Notes under the pieces: generated by a model | What the model saw: only the letters and a program-made list of their open reading frames with translations | Databases searched by the model: none | What the model was told of the DNA's origin: nothing | In this document: positions 43,852-52,348 of the stretch, piece after piece | Numbering within the stretch: position 1 is the stretch's first letter | Layout of the letters: every line of letters begins with the position of its first letter | Source: CAHJXG01 sp965277495 | GTDB lineage: Bacteria; Pseudomonadota; Alphaproteobacteria; Acetobacterales; Acetobacteraceae | DNA length: 64,000 nucleotides | Assembly: GCA_965277495.1 (NCBI GenBank) | Contig: OZ255824.1 | Span: 1,302,001-1,366,000, forward strand | Direction of reading: 5' to 3' | Made by a program: the position numbers and the translations under genes

Positions 43852-45021
43852 TCATGCCGCCAGTTCAAGAATCTCCCGGACGTGCGCCGGCCCGTCGATG
43901 CGCCGCGGGTTGCGCGGCACCCAGGGCGTTCCCATCGCCTGCTCGGCGATGCGGCCGAAGCTTTCCGGCCCGATCTTGACGGCGCCCAGGCTGCGCGGCA
44001 TGCCGAGGCTGGCGATGAACTCGTCCAGCGCACTGCCGGCAGGCTGCCCGGGATGACCCATCGCGGCAGAGACCAGCATCTGCCGAGCGGCGTTCACCGG
44101 TTCGTTCCAGCGCATCACCGCCGGCAGCATGATGCACGAGGTATGCCCGTGCGGGATGCCGAACACGGCCCCGAGCACGTAGCCGATCCCGTGGCTCGCG
44201 CCCATAGGGACCCCGGTGGCCAGCGGCCCCATGGAGAGCCACGCGCCCATCTGGCAATCGAGGCGGGCCTGCAGGTCCGTGGGATCGGCCTTCGTCCGCA
44301 ATAGACCACGGTGCAGCAGCGCCAGCCCGTGCAGCGCCTGGGCATCGGCGAACGCATTGGCCTCGTTGGAGCAGATGCCTTCCACGCAATGGTCGACCGC
44401 GCGGATGCCGGTCGACAGCCACAGCCACTCGGGGGTGTGGACGGTGATCGCCGGGTCGAGGACGACCGCGCGCGGGATGACCTGCGGATGGCGGAACAGC
44501 TCTTTTTCCTGAGTGCGTTCGTCGGTGACGCCCGCGATGGCGCTGAACTCGCCGGCGGAAAGCGTCGTCGGCACGCTGATCTGCCGCACCGACGGAGGCG
44601 CGCAGCGGGGCGGACCGAGCGTCCCGTCGGTTGCCTTGACCGGCCGCAGCGCGTCCATGGCTTCGGGCGTACGGATGTCGTTGGCGAGGCAGAGCTGCAC
44701 CGCCTTGGCGCCGTCGGTGACCGAGCCGCCGCCGGCCGTGACGATCAGGTCGGCATCGGCGTTCCGCGCGGCTTCGGCCGCTGCGATGACGGCGTGCCGC
44801 GGGGTGTGCGGCGGCATTTGGTCGAACAAGCCGGCGCAGCGGCTGCCCAGCGCGCCACGCAGCCTTTCGATTTCGTCCGTTGCACGGTTGAGCGTGCCGC
44901 TTACCATCAGGAACACCCGGCGCGCCTCAAACCGGTCGACCAGTTCGGCGACCGCGGCGGCGGCTGGTTGGCCGAACAGCACCTCGTCCATTTGGCTGAA
45001 CACGACGCGTCCGGGTTTCAT
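43852..45021 (-). CDS. Iron-containing alcohol dehydrogenase/maleylacetate reductase family
   Basis: Using the ATG at 45021, the protein is 389 residues. The NAD-binding TAGGGSVTDGAKA and the metal site AVDHCVEG plus the later SHGIGYVLGAVFGIPHGHT with its His ligands are typical of group III iron-dependent alcohol dehydrogenases. The family spans glycerol, butanol and maleylacetate reductases; specificity cannot be set. It is 70 bases upstream of the kinase-like gene in the same direction. Confidence 0.92.
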   Translation of the reverse strand: MKPGRVVFSQMDEVLFGQPAAAAVAELVDRFEARRVFLMVSGTLNRATDEIERLRGALGSRCAGLFDQMPPHTPRHAVIAAAEAARNADADLIVTAGGGSVTDGAKAVQLCLANDIRTPEAMDALRPVKATDGTLGPPRCAPPSVRQISVPTTLSAGEFSAIAGVTDERTQEKELFRHPQVIPRAVVLDPAITVHTPEWLWLSTGIRAVDHCVEGICSNEANAFADAQALHGLALLHRGLLRTKADPTDLQARLDCQMGAWLSMGPLATGVPMGASHGIGYVLGAVFGIPHGHTSCIMLPAVMRWNEPVNAARQMLVSAAMGHPGQPAGSALDEFIASLGMPRSLGAVKIGPESFGRIAEQAMGTPWVPRNPRRIDGPAHVREILELAA

Positions 45022-45098
45022 GCGGGTCTCCTGCGCGGGGTTCGCCGAGTTATACGACCGCCGCGCCGCGCGGGAAAAGGCTTTCGAGGCCGCCCGCC

Positions 45099-46055
45099 TC
45101 AAGCGCTGCCGATGAGGATGCCGGTCGCGAGCACCAGCGCGCCCCCGAGCATGACCTTCGCGGCGGCAGACAGCGGCGACGTATCCATGTACTTCCACTG
45201 TATCCAGGCGATCACCATCAGTTCGATCACCACTACGACGACCGACACCACCGTCGCGGTGATGAAGTCGGGGATCAAATACGGTATCGTGTGGCCGATG
45301 CCGCCGGCGATGGTCATCAACCCGCACACCAGTCCGCGCAGGAACGGCGTGCCGCGGCCCGACAGCTTGCCATCGTCGGCGAGCGCCTCGGCGAACCCCA
45401 TCGAGATGCCGGCGCCGAGCGAGGCCGCCATCCCCACCAGGAACGCATTCCAGGAATTATGCGTGGCGAACGCGGCTGCGAACACCGGGGCGAGCGTGGA
45501 CACCGACCCGTCCATCAATCCAACCAGACCGGGCTGGATGATTTGCAGCACGAACCGCTTGCGGGCGTCGCCGTCCTCGGTCGCGCGCGTCTCGCCGGGC
45601 AGGCGCTTCAGCTCGATCTCGCCGGCGGTGTGCTCGTGCGCGAGCTCGGCCTCGGCCAGGTCGCCCAGCAGCTTGCGGACCGCAGCGTCCGAGGTCCGGG
45701 TCGCCGCCTGCTGATAGAAGCGCCCGGCGTCCTGCTCCATCTGCTGCACATGCCGGCGCACGGCTTCGATGCCCATGGCGCGCACCTGCCAGCCGGGCTT
45801 GCGCTGCACCCAGCCGCGCACGTCCTGCCGCTGCACCAGCGGGATATGCGGGCCGAACCGCTCGGCGAACACGTCGATCAGCTTGCGGCGGTGCTCGTTC
45901 TCCTCGGCCGCCATGTCGGCGAACATCTGGGCGCTGCTGGGATAATCCCCGCGCAGGTCATGGGCGAAATCGGCATACACGCGGCCATCCTCCTCCTCGC
46001 TGGAAATCGCCAAGGCGAGCAGGTCGCGTTCCGTCAGTTCTGAGAAGTTGCGCAT
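45099..46055 (-). CDS. mbfA: Membrane-bound ferritin MbfA (rubrerythrin-VIT1 fusion)
   Basis: The 318-residue product begins with a ferritin-like/rubrerythrin domain (1-150) containing a Glu/His set (AISSEEEDGRVYADF, AAEENEHRR, AEAELAHEHT) and ends in a VIT1/CCC1 membrane domain with five helices (about 155-318, PGLVGLMDGSVS block). In Bradyrhizobium and Agrobacterium this fusion exports iron and protects against iron and peroxide stress under Irr control. The start at 46055 was chosen because the longer frame adds nonconserved residues. A Fur-like box lies 53 bases upstream. High confidence in identity. Confidence 0.95.
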   Translation of the reverse strand: MRNFSELTERDLLALAISSEEEDGRVYADFAHDLRGDYPSSAQMFADMAAEENEHRRKLIDVFAERFGPHIPLVQRQDVRGWVQRKPGWQVRAMGIEAVRRHVQQMEQDAGRFYQQAATRTSDAAVRKLLGDLAEAELAHEHTAGEIELKRLPGETRATEDGDARKRFVLQIIQPGLVGLMDGSVSTLAPVFAAAFATHNSWNAFLVGMAASLGAGISMGFAEALADDGKLSGRGTPFLRGLVCGLMTIAGGIGHTIPYLIPDFITATVVSVVVVVIELMVIAWIQWKYMDTSPLSAAAKVMLGGALVLATGILIGSA

Positions 46056-46107
46056 GGGTCCGCAGATAGCGCCTGGGCGCGGGCAGTCAAGACGCCGGCG
46101 CAATGAT

Positions 46108-46126
46108 GTAAATGATTAGCATTCTC
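46108..46126. promoter_or_regulatory. Fur/Irr-like iron box upstream of mbfA
   Basis: The 19-base sequence starting GTAAATGATTAGCATT matches the classical Fur box at 14 of 19 positions by eye and contains the dyad AATG-ATTAG-CATT. Its place 53 bases before mbfA fits iron-responsive control, which is known for this gene in related bacteria through Irr. Which regulator binds is not determined. Confidence 0.5.
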
Positions 46127-46286
46127 ATCTTTTGCGGCGCATCAATATTGTCCGCGTGAGATGCTGCCTGCCAGCGGCGGCCTTGCCGCCCCGGTCAGTC
46201 ACGGGTGAAATTGCCGCACGGGAGGACGATGAAATGCGAGGAGACATGCTGATCCCTGCGCACGCCATGGCCGCGGGCTGCGTCGC

Positions 46287-46642
46287 ATGAACGTGCGGAA
46301 TGTCGTGTTCGGCAACGTCATCGTCACCGAGCCAAAGGACGTCTAGCTCGCCCGCGTCGCCGGGGTCGAGGGCTGCGCGTCGCGGACTTCGACGTGATCG
46401 AGAGCAACGAGGCCTTTGCCCCCCAGGCCTGCGCCGTGTCGCGCGAGCTGGGTTTCGATCCGGCCAAGACGAACCCGGAGGGCGGCGGCATCGCGCTGGG
46501 CCACCCCGTAGGTGCGACCGGAGCGATCCTGGTAGTCAAGGCCGCCCATGAGTTGGCCCGGATCGGCGGGCGCCATGCGCTGGTGACGATGTGCATCGGC
46601 GGCGGCCAGGGCATCGCGCTGGCGATCGAACGTAAGGGCTAA
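46287..46642 (+). pseudogene. Remnant of an acetyl-CoA acetyltransferase (thiolase) gene
   Basis: The front fragment reads as the thiolase block VRNVVFGNVIVTEPKDV, then a TAG where family members have Tyr, then LARVAGVEGC. After about 46365 the frame changes and sequence jumps to the C-terminal part: DVIESNEAFAPQ, NPEGGGIALGHPVGA with the catalytic His, and the CIGGGQGIA Cys block ending in a proper TAA. Most of the middle of the enzyme (some 250 residues) is absent, and there is both a stop codon and a frame change. It is therefore a deletion relic. It is divergent from mbfA. Confidence 0.85.
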
Positions 46643-46651
46643 GAAACCGGA

Positions 46652-46682
46652 AAGGCTGCGGGCAACACCGTCCCGCAGCCTT
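46652..46682. terminator. Strong hairpin between thiolase remnant and rhodanese gene
   Basis: An 11-base perfect stem (AAGGCTGCGGG with CCCGCAGCCTT, 9-base loop) lies 20 bases beyond the stop of the rhodanese gene. On the minus strand it is followed by a TTTCC-GGTTTCTT stretch, so it probably ends the leftward operon and could work on both strands. Confidence 0.68.
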
Positions 46683-46702
46683 CGCTCATGTCGCGGCTTG
46701 GA

Positions 46703-47569
46703 CTATTCGGCCGCTTGGGCGAACGGCATGCCGGTCTCGATCGGCAGGCTTTCGTCGCGGCTCCACTCGTTCCATGAACCGAAATACATCCGCACGTCGC
46801 GCACGCCAGCCTCGCGCAACGCCACCAGGGTATTGGAGGCGCGGGCGCCCTTGAAGCAATAAAGGTAAACCGGCGTGGACGGCTTGATCCCGACGGTATG
46901 GGCCTCCGCCATGATCTCGTCCGGCGTCTTGAACATCGGCCCGGCGCCGGTCGGCTTCATCAGGCGATACCACTCCAGCCAGCGCGCACCGGGGATGCGG
47001 CCCTTGCGCGGGCAGAAATCGGGGCCGTACGGCGAAGAGCTGGCGCCGATCCACTCGTCGACGTCGCGCACATCGAGTTTCACGACGGCGTCGTTGCCGA
47101 CGGCCGCCAGCATGGCGTCGCGGTCGATCATCATATCGGCGCCGGCGTTGGAAAGCGGGAACGGCTTGGCGGCGGGGGTGGCCGGGTCGGTGCTGACCGG
47201 CAGGCCCGCCGCCTTCCAGGCGTGGAAGCCGCCATGCAGCACCTTGGCCTTTTCGTAGCCGAGCCAGCTCAACAGGAAATAGCCCCGGCAGGACTGGCCG
47301 AAGCCGGAGTTCATGCTTTCCTCATAGCACACCGCCGTCTCGGCGCCGGACAGGCCAGCGGCGCCGAACGCGTCGGCGAACTTCTGCCGCAGCTCGGTCA
47401 TGCCCTCGGGGGTGGACATCGCGAGGAAAGTGAAGATTTCGTGCACATTAACGGCGCCGGGGATGTGCCCGCCCGCGTAGGCATCCGGCGACCTGGTGTC
47501 GATGACGACGACATCGGGACCCATCATCCCCCGCAGTTCGGCCGGGGTCAGCAACACTTTGTCGGTCAT
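46703..47569 (-). CDS. Rhodanese-type sulfurtransferase, two domains
   Basis: From the ATG at 47569 the protein has 288 residues and two rhodanese folds. The second contains the active loop CFKGARAS with the sulfur-carrying Cys; the first holds a Cys in AVCYEESMNSG. This arrangement is similar to thiosulfate or 3-mercaptopyruvate sulfurtransferases. It is the last gene of the leftward operon with an OsmC protein, an acyl-CoA-dehydrogenase-like protein and a ferredoxin, after a 17-base gap. A strong hairpin follows its stop. Confidence 0.9.
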   Translation of the reverse strand: MTDKVLLTPAELRGMMGPDVVVIDTRSPDAYAGGHIPGAVNVHEIFTFLAMSTPEGMTELRQKFADAFGAAGLSGAETAVCYEESMNSGFGQSCRGYFLLSWLGYEKAKVLHGGFHAWKAAGLPVSTDPATPAAKPFPLSNAGADMMIDRDAMLAAVGNDAVVKLDVRDVDEWIGASSSPYGPDFCPRKGRIPGARWLEWYRLMKPTGAGPMFKTPDEIMAEAHTVGIKPSTPVYLYCFKGARASNTLVALREAGVRDVRMYFGSWNEWSRDESLPIETGMPFAQAAE

Positions 47570-47586
47570 GCTCGGTCTCCTTTCCA

Positions 47587-47889
47587 TTAGGGCAGGCGGA
47601 CGCGCAGGCCATCCAACGCGTCGGTCAGGCGGATTTGGCAGCTCAGCCGCGAGGTCGGCGTGAGGTCGAACACGGTGTCGAGCATCTCGTCCTCCGCCTC
47701 CGTTATGGGCGGCAGGCGGGCGGTCCAGGCGTCGTCCACGATCACGTGGCAGGTGGCGCAGGCGAGCGAGCCGTTGCACTCGCCCAGCACCGGCAACCCG
47801 GCGGCACGCGCGAGCTGCATCACGCTGTCGCCGGGCCCACCCTGCAGCACGGTCTCGCCGCCGGGGCCGAGGATGATGGCGTGCGGCAT
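47587..47889 (-). CDS. 2Fe-2S ferredoxin
   Basis: The 100-residue protein carries the adrenodoxin-type cluster motif: three Cys as C-x5-C-x2-C within GECNGSLACATC and a fourth Cys in RLSCQI. It is a one-electron carrier, presumably for the oxidoreductase encoded just before it. The ATG at 47889 shares one base with the TGA of the acyl-CoA-dehydrogenase-like gene (TGATG), so translation is coupled. Confidence 0.93.
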   Translation of the reverse strand: MPHAIILGPGGETVLQGGPGDSVMQLARAAGLPVLGECNGSLACATCHVIVDDAWTARLPPITEAEDEMLDTVFDLTPTSRLSCQIRLTDALDGLRVRLP

Positions 47890-49028
47890 CAATGCCGGGT
47901 CCCCGGCGTCATGCGCAGCTCCGGGCGGCTCAGCTCCTGGCGCAGATGCCGGATCGAGGGGGTGATGATCGCGACGAAGTGGCCCTCGCGGATGCGGCGG
48001 TTGACGGCGGAACCCTCGATGTAGCCACGGGCGCCGCTGTGCAGCAGCGCCGCCTGGCCGGCCTCCAGAGTCAGCTCGCTGATGCGCAGGCGCGCGGTCA
48101 GCACAGCGCGCAGGTACTCCGGCGCCTGCTCCAACGGGGTCGCGGCGAGCCGGGTTATCTCCTCGTGCACCGCGTCGAGGTCGCCGGCGAAATCGTCGGC
48201 GCGGCGGGGCAAATACTGGTTGGTGTGGCCATGGGTCACGTCGGCCTCCCGCATCAGGGCAATGCAGGCCTGGGTGACGCCGATGCCCATGCCGGTTTGC
48301 AGCAGGATAAAACCGGCCTTGATGCGGCGGACCATGTCGCCCAGCGGGTCGGCCAGCAGCGTCTCGTCGGCGATGAAGGCGCGGCGGAACAGCACGCTAT
48401 AGGTGCCGGTGCCCTCCAACGCCACGAAATGCGCGTTCATCTTGATGTCGACGCCGGGCTGGCCGCAGCGGACCATCGCCATGATGCGGTGGTCGGGATG
48501 GTCCGCGTCCTCGAACACGGTGCCGAACAGATGGCCGGGCCCGAGATTGCTGACCCATGGCAACACGCCGGAGACCTCGTAGCCGCCGGGCACGCGCCGT
48601 CCGCGCAGCTTAAAGCGCTCGATGTCCGACAAGGATTTCATCGCGTTCGACAGGCCGGTGCCGCCCATGACGGCGCCTTGCGCCAGGCCGGCTTGCAGTT
48701 CGTCGCGCAGGGCGGCGTTGTCGGATTGCTCGAGATACCAGCCGCTCGCGTCCTGGCACCAGGTGCAGAACGCGGTCGACATGCAGGTCTCGCCGACCGC
48801 AGCCATGGCGTCGATGGCCGCGGCGATGCTGGGCTGCGGCGAGTGGGCCGCGAGGTGGCGGGAAAACAGCCCGGCGGCGCCCAACGCCCGCATGGCCTGG
48901 GCCGGATACAGGCCGTCATGGTCGATCTGCCTTACCAACGGCGTCAGTTCGGTGTCGATGACGGCCTGCAAGGCGGCGTCGGCGGGGGGCGCGGCATGGG
49001 CGTCGTCACGGATTGCGGTCTCGCTCAT
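47889..49028 (-). CDS. Acyl-CoA dehydrogenase-like flavoprotein
   Basis: The 379-residue protein has the three-part acyl-CoA dehydrogenase fold: a helical N-terminal part, a beta middle with MGGTGLSNAMKSL and VPGGYEVSGVLPWVSNLG, and a C-terminal helical bundle. The usual C-terminal YEGT/RxxRIYEG block with catalytic Glu is replaced by a GYIEGSAVNRRIREG segment. It may therefore be a divergent dehydrogenase or a flavin-dependent monooxygenase of the same fold. A ferredoxin gene is translationally coupled behind it. Confidence 0.82.
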   Translation of the reverse strand: MSETAIRDDAHAAPPADAALQAVIDTELTPLVRQIDHDGLYPAQAMRALGAAGLFSRHLAAHSPQPSIAAAIDAMAAVGETCMSTAFCTWCQDASGWYLEQSDNAALRDELQAGLAQGAVMGGTGLSNAMKSLSDIERFKLRGRRVPGGYEVSGVLPWVSNLGPGHLFGTVFEDADHPDHRIMAMVRCGQPGVDIKMNAHFVALEGTGTYSVLFRRAFIADETLLADPLGDMVRRIKAGFILLQTGMGIGVTQACIALMREADVTHGHTNQYLPRRADDFAGDLDAVHEEITRLAATPLEQAPEYLRAVLTARLRISELTLEAGQAALLHSGARGYIEGSAVNRRIREGHFVAIITPSIRHLRQELSRPELRMTPGTRH

Positions 49029-49052
49029 GGCAGCGCTCCCCTCGGTTGCGGA

Positions 49053-49601
49053 TCAGGCGGCCTTGACGTCGACGGCGACCGGCTTGGTGAAGGTGTTGGC
49101 CACCGGGGACCACTGGGTCGCGTGGGCAATCAGCGCGTCGAGGTCGGCCTTTGGCGCGTCGGCTTCCAAATGGACCTTGGCGCGGACGGCGTCGAAGCCG
49201 ACCGGCTTTGGCGAAGTGTCGCCGGTGCCCCAGACAGCGGTGATGTTGATGTCGGCCTCGAGCTCGATCTCGAGCTTGCGGACGGTGATGCCCTGGGCGA
49301 CGGCGTTGGCGTGGATGCCGACCGCAAGGCATGAGCCAAGGGCGGCGAGCGACGCCTCCGACGGGTTCGGCGCGGTGTCGTCGCCCAGCAGGCCCGGCGG
49401 CTCGTCCACGATATAGGGCGGCAGGTCGCGGATCATGTTGAGGTGGCGGAACCGGCCCTCGGCGACGGTGCGGCATTTCAGGGTCTTGATGGCGGCCGGG
49501 TTGGCGCGGCCCTTGGCGATCAGTTCGTCGAGGCCGCCCTTGTCGATGGGAGCAAGGCATCCGGTCATGGCTGTAGGCGGGGCTTTAGTGGTGGCACTCA
49601 T
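49053..49601 (-). CDS. OsmC family peroxiredoxin-like protein
   Basis: The ATG at 49601 is preceded by AGGAGA, giving a 182-residue OsmC/Ohr-fold protein. The region APNPSEASLAALGSCLAVG holds the family Cys at the head of the central helix; the second Cys of Ohr proteins is not in its typical place. Members reduce organic hydroperoxides or act in sulfur handling. It heads a leftward operon and is divergent from a TetR regulator whose likely operator lies 29 bases before its start. Confidence 0.88.
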   Translation of the reverse strand: MSATTKAPPTAMTGCLAPIDKGGLDELIAKGRANPAAIKTLKCRTVAEGRFRHLNMIRDLPPYIVDEPPGLLGDDTAPNPSEASLAALGSCLAVGIHANAVAQGITVRKLEIELEADINITAVWGTGDTSPKPVGFDAVRAKVHLEADAPKADLDALIAHATQWSPVANTFTKPVAVDVKAA

Positions 49602-49629
49602 CCCTGATCTCCTTTTATGCTGTCCGAAC

Positions 49630-49643
49630 AGACCGGTCAGTCT
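49630..49643. promoter_or_regulatory. Candidate TetR operator
   Basis: AGACCGGTCAGTCT is an inverted repeat with AGAC/GTCT arms and a perfect inner palindrome GACCGGTC. It lies between the OsmC start (29 bases away) and the TetR gene, the usual place for a local TetR-family operator. The match is visual. Confidence 0.5.
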
Positions 49644-49800
49644 TACCAAAGGATAAGCAGGATGTGTGCCAGGCCCGCATTTGACCGGCATGGCCTTTGC
49701 GCTAACACTCTGGACGGCGGGATGGCCCAGATTGCCGGGCGGACATGGCTCGAAAAGAAGCAGGGAACGCCCAGTTTATGGGCGATTTTGGAAGGCACGG

Positions 49801-50421
49801 ATGCCGAACGCGTTGGCTGCACCCGACACAAGCACGACCGATATGCCCGCGCCGCGCCGGGCGCCGCCGCATGAGCGGATCATCGAGGTGGCGCGCGAGT
49901 TGTTTTGCCGCGACGGCATCCATGCGACCGGCATCGACCGCATCCTCACCGAGGCCGGCGCGTCCAAGATGACGCTGTATGGCCGCTTCGGCTCCAAGGA
50001 GGCCCTGGTGCGCGAGGTGCTGGCGCGCGAGGGCGCAGAGTGGCGTCAAACGTTCTTCGCCGCGGTCGAGGCCGCCGGTCCCGGCCCGGACGAGCGCCTG
50101 CAGGCCACCATCCCCGCCTTGCGCAGTTGGTTCGAAGGGCGGTTCTACGGCTGCGCCTTCATGAACGCCGCCGCGGAACAGGCAAAGGGCGCCCTCGGAG
50201 GCGAACCCTGGCTACGCGAGATGACGGCGCAGCACCACGCTGCGATCATCGCCTTCCTGGCGGGGTTGGCGGCAGCGGCCGGCTACGCGGACCCGCGCAT
50301 GATGGGACGGCAGGTGCTGCTGGTGCTGGACGGCGCGATCGCGGCGCTGATGGTCAGCGGGGATGCCGGAGTGCTGGACGCTGCGGCGCTGAATCTGCGG
50401 GCGGTGCTGCGGGCGGGATAA
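49801..50421 (+). CDS. TetR family transcriptional regulator
   Basis: The N-terminal DNA-binding part (about residues 25-70) has the TetR helix-turn-helix: IIEVARELFCRDG, then GIDRILTEAGASKMTLYGRF and KEALVREVL. The C-terminal ligand domain resembles the TetR_C_13/AcrR type. ATG 49801 gives 206 residues; ATG 49843 would give 192 and is equally possible. It is divergent from the OsmC operon and probably represses it in response to an unknown small molecule. It converges with the esterase gene at 50432. Confidence 0.92.
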   Translation: MPNALAAPDTSTTDMPAPRRAPPHERIIEVARELFCRDGIHATGIDRILTEAGASKMTLYGRFGSKEALVREVLAREGAEWRQTFFAAVEAAGPGPDERLQATIPALRSWFEGRFYGCAFMNAAAEQAKGALGGEPWLREMTAQHHAAIIAFLAGLAAAAGYADPRMMGRQVLLVLDGAIAALMVSGDAGVLDAAALNLRAVLRAG

Positions 50422-50431
50422 CTTCGCCCGC

Positions 50432-51148
50432 TCAGGCATCGGCCCTGGGCGCGGCGCGCGGCAGGTCCAGATGCGGCCATTCCGCGGGATCGCCCCCTGG
50501 CGCCGATAGCCAACGATACAGCCCCGGCGTTCCATAGAACTGCGTCCAGCAATTATGGGCAGATTGTTCATCGGCCAGCTCGGACTTATGCACGATGCGC
50601 AGGCGCGACACGTCGCTGCCGAGCCGCTGATGCAGCGCAGCGCTGCCTTCGAAGGGCACCACCTCGTCCTCCGGGCAATGGAACAAGTAGATCGGCGCCG
50701 TGCGCAGCAAACCGATGTCCGCGTCCGAATACCCCCCGGCGCCGCCAGCCGGGCAGAAGCAGGCGACAGCGGTGACCGGGCGGCCAGTGCGAAGACGGTG
50801 CAGGGCGAGCCGCAGCACCCCGCGTCCGCCAAGGCTGAGGCCGGTAAGATAGAGCCGCGCCGGATCGATTGCCGGATGCGCAGCGAGATGCCGGTCCACT
50901 GCCTCGCTCAAAACCTCGCCGTCCCAGTCCTCGGCCGACAAATGAAAGCCAAGCACATAATACTGCCGTATTTCCGCTATAGTATCGGGACCGTAAGTAT
51001 ATTTCGGATTGTATAGAACGTCCGTCCATGGTCCAGATTTGCGGACTTGCCGATTTATATCGCCGCCGATCTCTCCGCGGCCATGCAGGAACACTAGCAG
51101 GGATTCAGGGATTTGCTCGGAGGCTTGGCTGAGGGCGGCGAGCGTCAT
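50432..51148 (-). CDS. Alpha/beta hydrolase (phospholipase/carboxylesterase-like)
   Basis: The ATG at 51148 gives 238 residues. The core contains the nucleophile elbow GLSLGGRG, an oxyanion loop VFLHGRGE and later HCPEDEVVPF, where the Asp would be the acid residue; the catalytic His is probably the one in HNCWTQFY. The fold is that of predicted peptidases and polyhydroxybutyrate depolymerase-like esterases. No signal peptide. The 5' end is close to or overlaps the divergent acyltransferase gene. Confidence 0.83.
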   Translation of the reverse strand: MTLAALSQASEQIPESLLVFLHGRGEIGGDINRQVRKSGPWTDVLYNPKYTYGPDTIAEIRQYYVLGFHLSAEDWDGEVLSEAVDRHLAAHPAIDPARLYLTGLSLGGRGVLRLALHRLRTGRPVTAVACFCPAGGAGGYSDADIGLLRTAPIYLFHCPEDEVVPFEGSAALHQRLGSDVSRLRIVHKSELADEQSAHNCWTQFYGTPGLYRWLSAPGGDPAEWPHLDLPRAAPRADA

Positions 51149-51154
51149 GGCGGT

Positions 51155-52321
51155 TTGATCCGAAGGGGTGGGCCGATCCGCAACGACGCCGCCGCAGCGA
51201 AGGTTGCACGCGAGCCGCGGCCGGGCGGCATCGCGGCGGGTGCGGCCAATCCACCATCGGTTTCGCCACGCCGCCAGGACGCCTTCCTTCCCGCCCTGAC
51301 CGGGCTTCGTGGAGTGGCGGCCTGCATCGTCGCAATCTTCCACATGAATTACTGGTTCTACGCCGGCGGCTGGGATCCGTATGGGCCTGGGATCGCGCTG
51401 GCGACGGTGTTCCGGGTCGGCTATCTCGGTGTCGACCTGTTCTTCGCGCTCAGCGGCTACGTGATCGCGAGCGCATACTTGGAGACGTTCCGGCGACCCA
51501 CCCGCGGCGCCTACACGCAATTCATGGTCCGGCGCTTTGCACGCATATGGCCGCTGCATGTGGCCACGCTGCTGCTGTACGTCGGTGAACCTGCCTGCCG
51601 CGGGCCGGTCGACCTCGCGGGGAACCTGCTGATGGTCCAAGCCTGGGGGTTCATCGACCACGTGACCTGCAACGCGCCGTCCTGGTCAATCAGTTGCGAA
51701 TGGTTCGCCTATCTCGCGTTCCCGTGCCTGGCCTGGATACTGCTGCGATCGGAACGGCGTTGGGCTGCGCTCGGAATGGCCGCGCTGGGCCTGGGCGGGT
51801 TGGGTGTGCTGGCCTGGCTGAACATGGACCATACGCTCAACATGACGTTTAACCTTGGCCTCGCGCGCGCCGCCTGCGGCTTCACGGTCGGCGCCGCGCT
51901 GTGCCGGGGCTTCGCCAATACGCAACCGCATCTCGCGTTCGACGGCTGCGGCATCCTCATCATCGCGGCGGCCGCCGGGCTGGCGATGGCCGGCGCGCCA
52001 GACCTCCTCATCGCCGGCCTCTTTGGCCCGCTTGTGCTCTGCATCGCCCTTGCCGCCGGCCCGTTGCGCGCGGCCCTCGGAGCCCAGCCGGTCGTCTGGC
52101 TCGGCGAGGTCTCCTACTCGCTGTATCTATGGCACCACGTCTTGATCGACCGCCTGAAAGACTTCGGGGCCGTCATCAACACCCCGGCGGCCGTGGGCCT
52201 GGTGCTCTGCCTACTCATCGGCGTCGCCGCCTTGTCGCGGCGATGGATCGAGCAGCCGGCCAGGATCGGGATCATCGCTCTGTCCGTCTGGATGCGGCGA
52301 AGGGCAACCGCAGCCGCCTGA
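51155..52321 (+). CDS. Acyltransferase 3 family membrane protein
   Basis: The 388-residue product has the acyltransferase-3 signature LPALTGLRGVAACIVAIFHM with the catalytic-type His, then about ten hydrophobic helices and WSISCEWFAYL. Such proteins O-acylate cell-surface sugars or lipids. TTG codons at 51113, 51125 and 51155 could start it; the last avoids overlap with the divergent hydrolase. No glycan cluster is near, so the acceptor is unknown. It converges with metW across 27 bases. Confidence 0.85.
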   Translation: MIRRGGPIRNDAAAAKVAREPRPGGIAAGAANPPSVSPRRQDAFLPALTGLRGVAACIVAIFHMNYWFYAGGWDPYGPGIALATVFRVGYLGVDLFFALSGYVIASAYLETFRRPTRGAYTQFMVRRFARIWPLHVATLLLYVGEPACRGPVDLAGNLLMVQAWGFIDHVTCNAPSWSISCEWFAYLAFPCLAWILLRSERRWAALGMAALGLGGLGVLAWLNMDHTLNMTFNLGLARAACGFTVGAALCRGFANTQPHLAFDGCGILIIAAAAGLAMAGAPDLLIAGLFGPLVLCIALAAGPLRAALGAQPVVWLGEVSYSLYLWHHVLIDRLKDFGAVINTPAAVGLVLCLLIGVAALSRRWIEQPARIGIIALSVWMRRRATAAA

Positions 52322-52348
52322 CCGTCCAGCGACTCAAGCCCGGCCCGC

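Noticed and set aside
46394..46642. Reading the thiolase C-terminal piece as an intact small gene
   Set aside because: It lacks the N-terminal domain and the first catalytic Cys, and upstream fragments in another frame show it is a relic.
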